A stretch of DNA of 64,000 bases from Leucobacter aridicollis (GTDB lineage: Bacteria; Actinomycetota; Actinomycetes; Actinomycetales; Microbacteriaceae), in the NCBI RefSeq assembly GCF_013409595.1, contig NZ_JACCBD010000001.1:682001-746000 (forward strand). Direction: 5' to 3'. The position numbers and the translations under genes are program-made. The notes under the pieces were generated by a model. That model was not told the DNA's origin and searched no databases. It was given only the letters and a program-made list of their open reading frames with translations. Shown here piece by piece: positions 9,901 to 16,260 of this stretch. How positions within the stretch are numbered: position 1 is the stretch's first letter; every line of letters starts with the position of its first letter.

Positions 9901-10635
9901 GACAAGGGCGGTTTCACGGGCTGGGCGATGCTTGGGATCAACCCGAACTCGGGTGTCGTCGGGCACGATCCCGCCCCCGTGACGAGCCGCACCAACTGGC
10001 TCCAGACCGAAGTGAAGCCCCGAGTTGACGAGGTTACGCTCGGTGCGTCAGCTGCGGTCCCCTCGGCCATGACGGTCGGAGACACTGTCACGGTCGACGC
10101 CACGATCTCCCAAGACGGCGGACGCATTGTGCCCGTGCAGTGGCCGATGAGCGCAGTCTGGGACGGCGAAGCGGTTGTCATTGATGATGGCGCCGTAGAG
10201 ACCGACAAACGTGGCATCGCGCTGAGCGCGAGCGTGAGCGAGTCGGCCGCCGAAAGCGTGGTCAGGTTCAACCCGTCGACGGGGGCGCTGACCGCAACCG
10301 GAGCGGGGCAGGCGACGCTTGCCGTCACGGTGAACGGTGTGACGAGCGAGCACACGATCGAGGTCTCGGGCGATACGACCGGCCCCGTGGATCCGGGTGG
10401 TCCCGGTGAGTCGGAGGGCCCGGGTGAGTCGGGGGACGGCGGCGATAACGGCAGCGGTACTAAGCCCGGTACCGGCTCCGTGGCAGGACCTGGGGCCGGG
10501 TCCGAGGGCGAGCACAACCTTGCGGCCACCGGTGGTCACGAACTGCAGTGGACGCTGGCCGCCGTCCTCGTGAGTGCGCTGCTCACCGTGGGAGGGCTGC
10601 TCGTGTTCTGGCGGCGCCGTTCGCCGAACAGCTGA
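6952..10635 (+). CDS. Wall-anchored phosphodiester glycosidase / metallophosphoesterase
   Basis: 1,227 aa from a GTG at 6952; a TTG at 6940 is also in frame but lies almost on top of the AAAGG. Order: signal peptide (about 1-35); phosphodiester glycosidase (NAGPA-like) domain to about 390, with DGRQxHSRGM and NLDGGGSSTL; bacterial Ig-like segments (400-600); a carbohydrate-binding-like beta region (600-760); a calcineurin-like phosphoesterase (760-1020) with ITGDFVD, PGNHE, AHHP and NGHAG; another Ig-like segment; a Gly/Pro-rich linker; LAATG near 1190; a hydrophobic helix and an RRR tail. This is the class-E sortase (LAxTG) sorting pattern. It probably cleaves phosphodiester-linked glycans or teichoic-acid-like polymers outside the cell. 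It stands alone between two copies of a 56-bp repeat. Confidence 0.85.
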   Translation: MAWFRRTPLTTTLAAGLCLGIAVGGITLAPQSALTASYAAPDTGGLDLGGRDSSLLRAETRQLAPGLKATSFDRLQGEGWVTGDVLIADLGTPTLSMDVRDSGSLTRPAPVTEHTLGEHAVAAVNGSFFDINNSGVAQGTNVSSSEGVKTTSGSPVESFTLSGGIAAIQALASAATLEIGGATHDVSTVNNIGIPANGIGYFTPMWGEYPVARAIGGPSNIDPKFLRVEVADGVVTRISSDLAEITGPTAIAAGTGVVLARGDAVDLFAGVKAGDALPVTVAASSDVDLAISGNQRLVIDGAVVAEAGKGEPRTAVGVSADGSTVYVVSLDGRQSHSRGMALDELGEFMVELGAHNAVNLDGGGSSTLLMREPGTDALSVGNAPSDGHLRSVPNSLVFSSTAPDTGLVDVMVAPAPKLDDADAVFPGFSRTVSGIGLDANRGALATVGEFSVTGDNATLAAVDADTAKVTGVAPGTAPVTFTAEGKSATRELRVLGDLDRLRASQSVIALVDENGSETVTITGLDKDGFSAPIEASDLTVSAGADVSVESLDGNTFTITPRVASGAATVSFSAGDRRVDVAVTVGLEEAPVSDLANAKDWTFRADRATGEIAQTTGPNGEAALKLTYDFASSTGTRGAYAVAPEPIEIAGQPKALKMWVHGDGNSTWPRLQMKTGAGTTMNIDGPHTSWTGWQELTFNVPVGTAYPLKLERVRMMETSAAKQYTGETAFAGIRAVVAPEVAQPESPVVHDPLVVTNGTVDKRAQRIAVMSDAQFVARNPEGANVQGARQTLREILAAKPEMFVITGDFVDEAAPEDFDLARKILDEEIGNKLPWVYVPGNHEVMGGPIENFIAEFGPTKTKQQVGGTLVITLNTANGNFNSSDKQQMRFLEDALAEAENDSTITGVLVFAHHPVDDPKSSKDSQISDRIEAKRYQDRLAQFRADTGKSIASINGHAGVFHATSHEGVSTFLSGNSGKSPSSSPDKGGFTGWAMLGINPNSGVVGHDPAPVTSRTNWLQTEVKPRVDEVTLGASAAVPSAMTVGDTVTVDATISQDGGRIVPVQWPMSAVWDGEAVVIDDGAVETDKRGIALSASVSESAAESVVRFNPSTGALTATGAGQATLAVTVNGVTSEHTIEVSGDTTGPVDPGGPGESEGPGESGDGGDNGSGTKPGTGSVAGPGAGSEGEHNLAATGGHELQWTLAAVLVSALLTVGGLLVFWRRRSPNS

Positions 10636-10661
10636 GGGTACTGCCTCGAGAAGCAGGGGCA

Positions 10662-10711
10662 ACGTGTGCCACTGTGGGTCAGCTCTGCGCTGCACCCTCA
10701 GTGGCACACGT
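10662..10711 (+). terminator. Strong terminator after the wall-anchored enzyme
   Basis: 13-bp perfect outer stem, ACGTGTGCCACTG (10662-10674) with 10699-10711; pairing continues inward for 4 bp after one mismatch. A T-rich CTTT run follows, so this looks factor-independent. Confidence 0.75.
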
Positions 10712-10780
10712 CTTTCCGCGTCTTTGTCCGTGTCCGGCCCCGCCCGGGCGCCCAGCCCCGGTTTCAGACTGCGGCCCGCC

Positions 10781-10836
10781 GCGGTCGAGCAGCACGGGCC
10801 AGGCGGACCCAGTCATGGGTTCTATTCTGGGGTGCG
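10781..10836. repeat. 56-bp direct repeat, copy 2 (orphan PucR start)
   Basis: One mismatch to 6660-6715. On the minus strand it would encode M-T-G-S-A-W-P-V-L-L-D-R and then leave the PucR sequence, so it is a severed gene start. Confidence 0.9.
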
Positions 10837-10954
10837 CCCGTCGGATCGGCATCCGCGACCTCTCGCTCCGCCAGCGTCGCGGGAGTAGCATTACCAGTCC
10901 CTACCCCTCCGTCACCGTCGACGCAACGGGCGGACCGAGCGCGCGGAGCACCCC

Positions 10955-11563
10955 ATGAGCGACACCACCTGCCACATGTCCATCTCGCTCGACGGCTTCG
11001 TCGCCGGGCCCAGGCAGAGTCTGGAGCACGGGCTCGGCGTCCGCGGCCACGAGCTGCATGCGTGGCACATGGGCGATACGCGGGCGACCAGCGCCGACGA
11101 GGTCGCGAACTCGTGGCTCATGCGCCCCCGCGGCGCCTACGTGATGGGCCGCAACATGTTCGGCCCGATCCGGGGCGAGTGGGAGCCAAGCTGGGAGGGG
11201 TGGTGGGGCGCTGAGCCGCCGTACCACGCGCCCGTGTTCGTGCTCACGCACCATCCTCGCGAGCCCATCGAACTGGCGGGCGGGACCACGTTCCACTTCG
11301 TCACCGACGGGTTTGATGCCGCCTACGCGCAGGCCGTTCAAGTTGCGGGGGATCGGGGTGTCGACATCGCGGGCGGCGCGTCCACCGTTCGCCAGGCGCT
11401 CGCCGCAGACGTCATCGACGAGCTCGTGCTCGACGTCGCGCCCGTGCTGCTCGGGGCGGGGGAGCGGCTGTTCGACGGCGTCGCAGCGTTCCCGTTCGAG
11501 CCTGTTGAGACGCTTCACTCGCCGCTCGCGACCCACATCCGGTATCACCGGGCCGGCGGCTAG
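10955..11563 (+). CDS. Dihydrofolate reductase-family (RibD C-terminal-like) reductase
   Basis: 202 aa, single domain. Family features are the N-terminal strand MSISLDGFVAG, the middle motif GAYVMGRNMFG, and the nucleotide-binding stretch DIAGGASTVRQALAAD followed by DELVLDVAPVLLGAGERLFDG, as in the many stand-alone RibD-C/DHFR-like proteins of actinobacteria. It should bind NADPH; the substrate is unknown, and it is unlikely to be the housekeeping folate enzyme. The ATG at 10955 has no strong ribosome-binding site. Its stop codon lies inside the first unit of a 12-bp tandem repeat, giving further TAG codons in the same frame. Confidence 0.8.
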   Translation: MSDTTCHMSISLDGFVAGPRQSLEHGLGVRGHELHAWHMGDTRATSADEVANSWLMRPRGAYVMGRNMFGPIRGEWEPSWEGWWGAEPPYHAPVFVLTHHPREPIELAGGTTFHFVTDGFDAAYAQAVQVAGDRGVDIAGGASTVRQALAADVIDELVLDVAPVLLGAGERLFDGVAAFPFEPVETLHSPLATHIRYHRAGG

Positions 11564-11614
11564 TTCGGCGGCTAGTTCGGCGGCTAGTTCGGCGGCTAGT
11601 TCGGTGGCTAGTTC
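11555..11614. repeat. 12-bp tandem repeat across a stop codon (5 units)
   Basis: GGCGGCTAGTTC repeated four times exactly and once with one change (GGTGGCTAGTTC). The unit length is a multiple of three, so each unit adds another in-frame TAG after the DHFR-like gene. Confidence 0.95.
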
Positions 11615-11943
11615 GGCGGGTGCCTCAGCATGGGCCGAGGTGCCGCACACGCGACGCCGCGCGGCCGCTGCGTCGCCGGAGCGTCACCGCGGCGGCGCCA
11701 TAGCTCCGCCGTGGCGCAGCCCGAGCGCGTGCTCGGCAGCGTGCACGCGCCCCGAATGTCGGCGTTGCCACCGCCCGCCCGTTTATTCCTCTGTGACGAA
11801 CCGTGTCGAAGTGTGACGGGATCGGACGCGAACCGCGGCGCCGACACGTAACAAGACTTTCGCTTTAGTTATGTCTCCCATTAGATTCTGTCCAAGTTGT
11901 CGGGCTGAATCACAGCCCGCGAATGGGCAGGGAGCGTGGCGAA
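11564..11943. promoter_or_regulatory. Leader and probable promoter region of the catabolic operon
   Basis: Gene-free. After the tandem repeat, an AT-richer stretch (about 11847-11900) is the likeliest promoter for the operon beginning at 11944. CGGGCTG (11901-11907) pairs with CAGCCCG (11913-11919) across a 5-nt loop: a leader hairpin or operator close to the first start codon. Confidence 0.45.
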
Positions 11944-12945
11944 GTGGGAGCACGGACAGCAATCGTTGGGGGTGGCGGGGGGCCGCTGGCGGCCGGGGAC
12001 CCTCACCCAGGAGCCGCGGCGACGCGCGGGGTCTCGCCGGGCGACCCCGACACCGACCTCGCCGGTCACCGGGTGTCGCGGGTCGCGTTCGGCGCGGCCC
12101 GGCTCACCGCCGGCGACGGCTGGGGTACCCCGGAAGACCCCGAGGCCGCGAAGGATCTGCTCCTCGCCGCCGTCGACGCCGGCTTCAGCTACGTCGACAC
12201 CGCCGACGCGCTCGGCCCCGGCGTCAGCGAGCGCCTCATCGGCGAGGCCATCGGCAACCGCGCTGACGTGCTCGTCGCGACGAAGGTTGGCATGCTCCGC
12301 CCATCGGCAGACGCGTGGGGCGTGCTCGGCAGACCCGACTACCTGCGCCAGCAGATCCAGCTCAGCCTGCAGCGGCTGCGCCGCGACCGCATCGACCTGC
12401 TCTACCTCCACCGCGTCGACCCGACCGTGCCGCTCGCCGAACAGCTCGGGGCGCTCCAGGAGGCGCGCGACCGCGGCGACGTCGGCGCGATCGGCGTGAG
12501 CGAACCCTCCGCCGCGCAGCTCGACGCGGTGCTCGAGCTCGAGCCGGGCCTCGCCGCCGTGCAGAGCCTGTTGAACGTCGCGGCGAGGCAGAACGGCGAG
12601 ATCGCCGCGCGCCTGGAGCGGCTCGGGATCCCGTTCGTCGCGTACTGGCCGCTCGTCGGCCGCGGGCTCAGGGCCGAGCACAAGCAGCTGCTGTTCGCCG
12701 AGCTCCAGCGCATCGGGCAGACCGTCGGCCTGAGCGCGCACCAGCTCAGCCTCGCCTGGATCTTCTCGGCGCACCCGAACGCGCTCGCCGTCGCGGGATC
12801 GCGCTCACTCGTCCATCTCGTGCAGAACCAGCAGGCCGCCGGCACCCGACTGGACTCCTGCGTCAGCTCCGAGGTCGAGGCCGCCGTCCAAGCGGTGCTC
12901 GGCGACACCCCATTCGACCCCCGCTTCCCCGAGGAGAACTCATGA
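11944..12945 (+). CDS. Aldo/keto reductase-like protein, catalytic Tyr replaced
   Basis: About 333 aa. GTG 11944 is chosen for the GGGAG 10 bases upstream; ATG 11923 in the same frame is the alternative. The (beta/alpha)8 AKR pattern is clear: VSRVAFGAARL, YVDTADALGPGVSERLIGEAI, VATKVGM (Lys), LLYLHRVD (His), ALAVAGSRS near the C-terminus. In active AKRs the segment after DTAD carries the catalytic Tyr (DTAxxYG); here it is Leu (CTC). Asp, Lys and His remain. The enzyme may therefore lack ordinary carbonyl reductase activity. It is the first gene of a nine-gene operon and overlaps the next by ATGA. Confidence 0.8.
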   Translation: MGARTAIVGGGGGPLAAGDPHPGAAATRGVSPGDPDTDLAGHRVSRVAFGAARLTAGDGWGTPEDPEAAKDLLLAAVDAGFSYVDTADALGPGVSERLIGEAIGNRADVLVATKVGMLRPSADAWGVLGRPDYLRQQIQLSLQRLRRDRIDLLYLHRVDPTVPLAEQLGALQEARDRGDVGAIGVSEPSAAQLDAVLELEPGLAAVQSLLNVAARQNGEIAARLERLGIPFVAYWPLVGRGLRAEHKQLLFAELQRIGQTVGLSAHQLSLAWIFSAHPNALAVAGSRSLVHLVQNQQAAGTRLDSCVSSEVEAAVQAVLGDTPFDPRFPEENS

Positions 12946-14321
12946 CCACCACCGCACCCACCGCCGCCAAGCCCCGCACCGGCACCGACCCGCTCGCGAC
13001 CTACCTCGCCTACGCGGAGACGGAGCAGGCGCCGGGTGGCCATGCGGGCGGCGACGCCGGCGCAGGATCCTCCCCGGTCCTCACCGCCGCAAGCCCGTTC
13101 GGCGGCGCACCGGAGGCCCTGCACGGCAGGATCGTCGACCGCGTCGAGGCCGCCCGCGACGAGCTGCGGGCCCTCGCGGTCGCGCTGTTCGAGGACCCGG
13201 AGATCGGGTTCGAGGAGCACCGGAGCGTCGCCCGCATCGCCGAGCTGCTTGCCGCAGGCGGCCACCAGGTCGAGACCGGGTCGTTCGGCCTGCCGACGGC
13301 GTTCCGCGCGAGCGTCGGGTCGGGGTCGCCGCACTTCGCGATCGTCGCCGAGTACGACGCGCTGCCTGGCATCGGGCACGCCTGCGGCCACAACATCATC
13401 GCCGCGGTCGCGGCGGGCGCCTTCGCGGCACTCGCGCCCGAGGTCGCGGCGCTCGGCGGCAAGCTGAGCATCATTGGCACGCCGGCCGAGGAGGGCGGCG
13501 GGGGCAAGGAGCATGTGCTGCGAGCGGGCGGCTTCGACGGCGTCGACGCGGCAGGGATGGTGCATCCGTCGGTCGGCTCCGAGGTTTCGCCGATCTACGG
13601 CTCGGGCACGAGCGGCGTGCGGCGACTGCGGGTGCGCTACCACGGCAGGGCCGGGCACGCGGCGGCGAGCCCCCAGCTCGGGCTCAACGCGCTCGACGCC
13701 GTCGTCACCGCCTACCAGTCGATCGCGCAGCTGCGCCAGCACATCCTGCCGATCGACCGCATCCACGGCATCATCACGAACGACGGCGCCGCAGCGAACG
13801 TGGTGCCCGACCTCGCGGAGGCCGAGTTCCTCGTGCGCTCGAGCGAGATCGACACGCTGAAGGTGCTCACCGAGCGCGTCATCGACGCGCTCGAGGCGGC
13901 AGCGCTCGCGACAGGCACGACCGCCGAGATCGACGTCGACTTCGAGCCGCCGTACCTGCCGCTGAATCCGAACGTGCTGCTCACGAAGCACTGGGCCAGG
14001 CGCCTCGAGACCCGCGGCCGGGTCGTCCCGCTGACGCCCGCGCGCGTCAGGCTCGGCGGCCCCTCCACCGACATGGGCAACGTGAGCTGGGCGATCCCGG
14101 CGGTGCACCCGGCGCTCGGCCTCGGCGGCCCGGCCGACGTGGCGCCGCACAACGCCGCGTTCGCGGAGTCCACGGTCGAGCCGCCGGCGTTTGACGCGCT
14201 CGTCGACGCCGCGATCGCGCTCGCGGGCCTCGCCGCCGACTACCTCGCGGACGGCGGGCTTCGGGCCGCGGTGCGGGAGGAGTTCGATGCGAACGGCGGC
14301 GTCAGGCGGTGGACGTCGTGA
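12942..14321 (+). CDS. M20-family amidohydrolase (AbgB/PM20D2-like)
   Basis: 459 aa. The start overlaps the preceding stop (ATGA), with GAGGAG upstream. It belongs to the M20D-like amidohydrolases: LFEDPEIGFEEH, then EYDALPGIGHACGHNI (metal-binding His and Asp), TPAEEGGGGK (catalytic Glu) and YHGRAGHAAASP of the lid domain. Relatives hydrolyse N-acyl amino acids or aminobenzoyl-glutamate. A low-complexity stretch of about 40 residues precedes the catalytic domain. In this operon it probably removes an acyl or aminoacyl group from the imported or oxidised substrate in the cytoplasm. It is followed by ABC permease genes. Confidence 0.85.
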   Translation: MTTTAPTAAKPRTGTDPLATYLAYAETEQAPGGHAGGDAGAGSSPVLTAASPFGGAPEALHGRIVDRVEAARDELRALAVALFEDPEIGFEEHRSVARIAELLAAGGHQVETGSFGLPTAFRASVGSGSPHFAIVAEYDALPGIGHACGHNIIAAVAAGAFAALAPEVAALGGKLSIIGTPAEEGGGGKEHVLRAGGFDGVDAAGMVHPSVGSEVSPIYGSGTSGVRRLRVRYHGRAGHAAASPQLGLNALDAVVTAYQSIAQLRQHILPIDRIHGIITNDGAAANVVPDLAEAEFLVRSSEIDTLKVLTERVIDALEAAALATGTTAEIDVDFEPPYLPLNPNVLLTKHWARRLETRGRVVPLTPARVRLGGPSTDMGNVSWAIPAVHPALGLGGPADVAPHNAAFAESTVEPPAFDALVDAAIALAGLAADYLADGGLRAAVREEFDANGGVRRWTS

Positions 14322-15331
14322 GCGCGGCCACGCTCACGGGGGAGCGCCGGGGCGCCGCCGGCGGGCCTGTCGCGGCACCCGATGAGGATCGCCGGGGCGC
14401 ACCCCGCTGGCCCCGCATTCTGCTGCGCAGCCTCGTCGATCTCGTGCTCGTCGTCTGGCTCGCCGCGACGATCGCGTTCCTCGCGCTCCGCCTCATTCCC
14501 GGCGACCCGCTCGACGTGTTGCTCTCGGGTGTGCAGGACGCGACGCCCGAGATGCGCGCCGAGATCGCCGCGCACTATGGCCTCGACCGGCCGGCGATCG
14601 TGCAGTACTTCGGCTACCTCTGGGGCGTCGTGCAGGGTGACCTCGGCACGAGCTACCACCGCGGCTCGCCCGTCACGCAGGTGCTCTTCAGCGAGCTCGG
14701 CCCCACCGTCGAGCTGACGGTCGCGGCGATGCTCGTCGCCGTCGTCGCTGCGGTCGCGCTCGCCCTCGCGACGAGCGGCCAGCGGCCAGGCGTGCGGCTC
14801 GCGGCGCAGGGCCTCGAGGTTGTCGCGGTGTCGGTGCCGTCGTTCTGGCTCGGCATCGTGCTCATGACAGTCTTCTCGTTCGGGCTCAAGTGGGTGCCAG
14901 CGTTCAGCGGGGACTCGCCGGCCGGGCTGATCCTGCCCGTCGTCACGCTCGCCGTGCCGCTCGTCGGCGTCATCACGCAGCTGCTCCGCGAGCGCGTCGA
15001 GCATCAGCTGCACGAGCCCTTCGTCACGACGGTGCGGGCCCGCGGGGTGAGCGAGGCGCGGCTGCGCTCGCAGCACCTGCTGCGCCACGCGAGCGTGCCC
15101 GTGCTCACCCTGAGCAGCATCATCTTCGGGTCGCTGCTCACGGGCACCGTCGTCATCGAGACGCTGTTCGCGCGGCCCGGCATCGGCCGCGTCATCGTGC
15201 TCGCGCTGCAGGACCGCGACGTGCCCGTCGTGCTCGGCTTCGTCGTCTTCGCCGCCGTCGTCTTCATCGTCATCAACACCGTCGTCGATCTGCTGCTTCC
15301 GCTCAACGACCCGCGACTCAAGGGGGCATGA
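14318..15331 (+). CDS. ABC transporter permease, DppB/OppB type
   Basis: 337 aa from GTG 14318, which overlaps the M20 stop (GTGA); GTG 14309 is in the same frame. Six membrane segments, the N-terminal IAFLALRLIPGDPLDVLL segment of DppB-type permeases, a conserved GLDRPxxxQY periplasmic region and the EAA loop (VRARGVSEARLRSQHLLRHA). It is the first permease subunit of a peptide/nickel-type importer with the next two genes and the lipoprotein at 17984. An Arg/Ala-rich N-tail of about 30 residues is longer than usual. Confidence 0.9.
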   Translation: MSAATLTGERRGAAGGPVAAPDEDRRGAPRWPRILLRSLVDLVLVVWLAATIAFLALRLIPGDPLDVLLSGVQDATPEMRAEIAAHYGLDRPAIVQYFGYLWGVVQGDLGTSYHRGSPVTQVLFSELGPTVELTVAAMLVAVVAAVALALATSGQRPGVRLAAQGLEVVAVSVPSFWLGIVLMTVFSFGLKWVPAFSGDSPAGLILPVVTLAVPLVGVITQLLRERVEHQLHEPFVTTVRARGVSEARLRSQHLLRHASVPVLTLSSIIFGSLLTGTVVIETLFARPGIGRVIVLALQDRDVPVVLGFVVFAAVVFIVINTVVDLLLPLNDPRLKGA

Positions 15332-16260
15332 TGGTCAGCCGTATCGTCCGCGACCAGCGCCCCGATGGGGGAGGCGCGGCGGCGTCCCTGGCGCCGGGCC
15401 AGCGTCGGCCGGCCCGCGCGCCACGGAGCGCCCGGGCGGGCAAGCCAGGCCGCCCACCGGTCGGCGTGCTCGTCGCGCTTGGGGTGTTCGCGCTGCTCGT
15501 GGTCGCCGCCGTCGCGCCGTCGCTCGTCGCGCCGCAGAGCCCGCTCGCGAGCGACCCCGCGAACTCGTTCGCCGGGCCGAGCGCCGAGCACTGGCTCGGC
15601 ACCGATCAGCTCGGCCGCGACCAGTTCTCGCGGCTCGTGCACGGCGCGAGGTACTCGATCCTGCTCGGGATCGGTGCGACCCTCATCGGCCTCGCCGGTG
15701 GCATCGTGCTCGGCGTCGTCGCCGGCTACGCGCGCGGCACCTGGGATCGCGCGATCACCCGCCTCCTCGACGTGCTGCTCGCGTTCCCCGACGTGCTCGT
15801 CGCGCTCGTAACCATCACGGTGCTCGGGCCGGGCGAGTGGAGCCTCATCTGGGCGGTCGGGCTCGGCCGCATCCCCGGCTCGGCGCGCCTCGTGCGAGGC
15901 GAGGTGCTGCGGGTGCGCGAGACCGGGTTCGTGCGCTCCGGGATCGGCCTCGGCCTGAGCCCCGCGCGCCTCGTCGTGCGCCACGTGCTCCCGAACAGCC
16001 TCGGCCCGGTGCTCGTGCACGCGGTGCTCGGGGTCGGCGTGAGCATCATCTTCGGCGCCTCGCTGAGCTTCCTCGGGCTCGGGGCGGTGCCGCCGACGCC
16101 CGAGTGGGGGCTCATGCTCTCGGAGGCCAGGCAATACCTGAGCATCGCGCCGTGGGTGGCGATCTGGCCGGGCCTACTCATCACCATCACCGTCGTCTCG
16201 ATCACGGTCGTCGGCCGCTTCGCGCAGCAGCGCTTCATCACGAAACGGAGTTCGCTATGA
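15328..16260 (+). CDS. ABC transporter permease, DppC/OppC type
   Basis: 310 aa; ATG 15328 overlaps the previous stop (ATGA) after AAGGGGG. It has the DppC hallmarks: PSLVAPQSPLASDP, then HWLGTDQLGRDQFSRLVHGARYS, an EAA loop (VRSGIGLGLSPARLVVRHVLPN) and a C-terminal SFLGLGAVPPTPEWGLML. Six membrane segments follow a disordered Arg/Pro/Ala-rich N-tail (residues 5-45). It pairs with the upstream permease. Confidence 0.9.
   Translation: MMVSRIVRDQRPDGGGAAASLAPGQRRPARAPRSARAGKPGRPPVGVLVALGVFALLVVAAVAPSLVAPQSPLASDPANSFAGPSAEHWLGTDQLGRDQFSRLVHGARYSILLGIGATLIGLAGGIVLGVVAGYARGTWDRAITRLLDVLLAFPDVLVALVTITVLGPGEWSLIWAVGLGRIPGSARLVRGEVLRVRETGFVRSGIGLGLSPARLVVRHVLPNSLGPVLVHAVLGVGVSIIFGASLSFLGLGAVPPTPEWGLMLSEARQYLSIAPWVAIWPGLLITITVVSITVVGRFAQQRFITKRSSL

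Larger units (their letters stand above)
10636..10954. other. Intergenic region with terminator and orphan repeat
   Basis: 319 bases without a gene. It holds the hairpin at 10662-10711, the second 56-bp repeat copy at 10781-10836, and presumably the promoter of the DHFR-like gene; no clear -10/-35 pair was found. Confidence 0.6.

Noticed and set aside
6660..10836. Integrative element bounded by attachment sites
   Set aside because: The 56-bp repeats could be att sites, but no integrase, tRNA target or other mobility gene lies between them.
11555..11614. Short tandem repeat as CRISPR
   Set aside because: Units are directly adjacent with no spacers and are only 12 bp.
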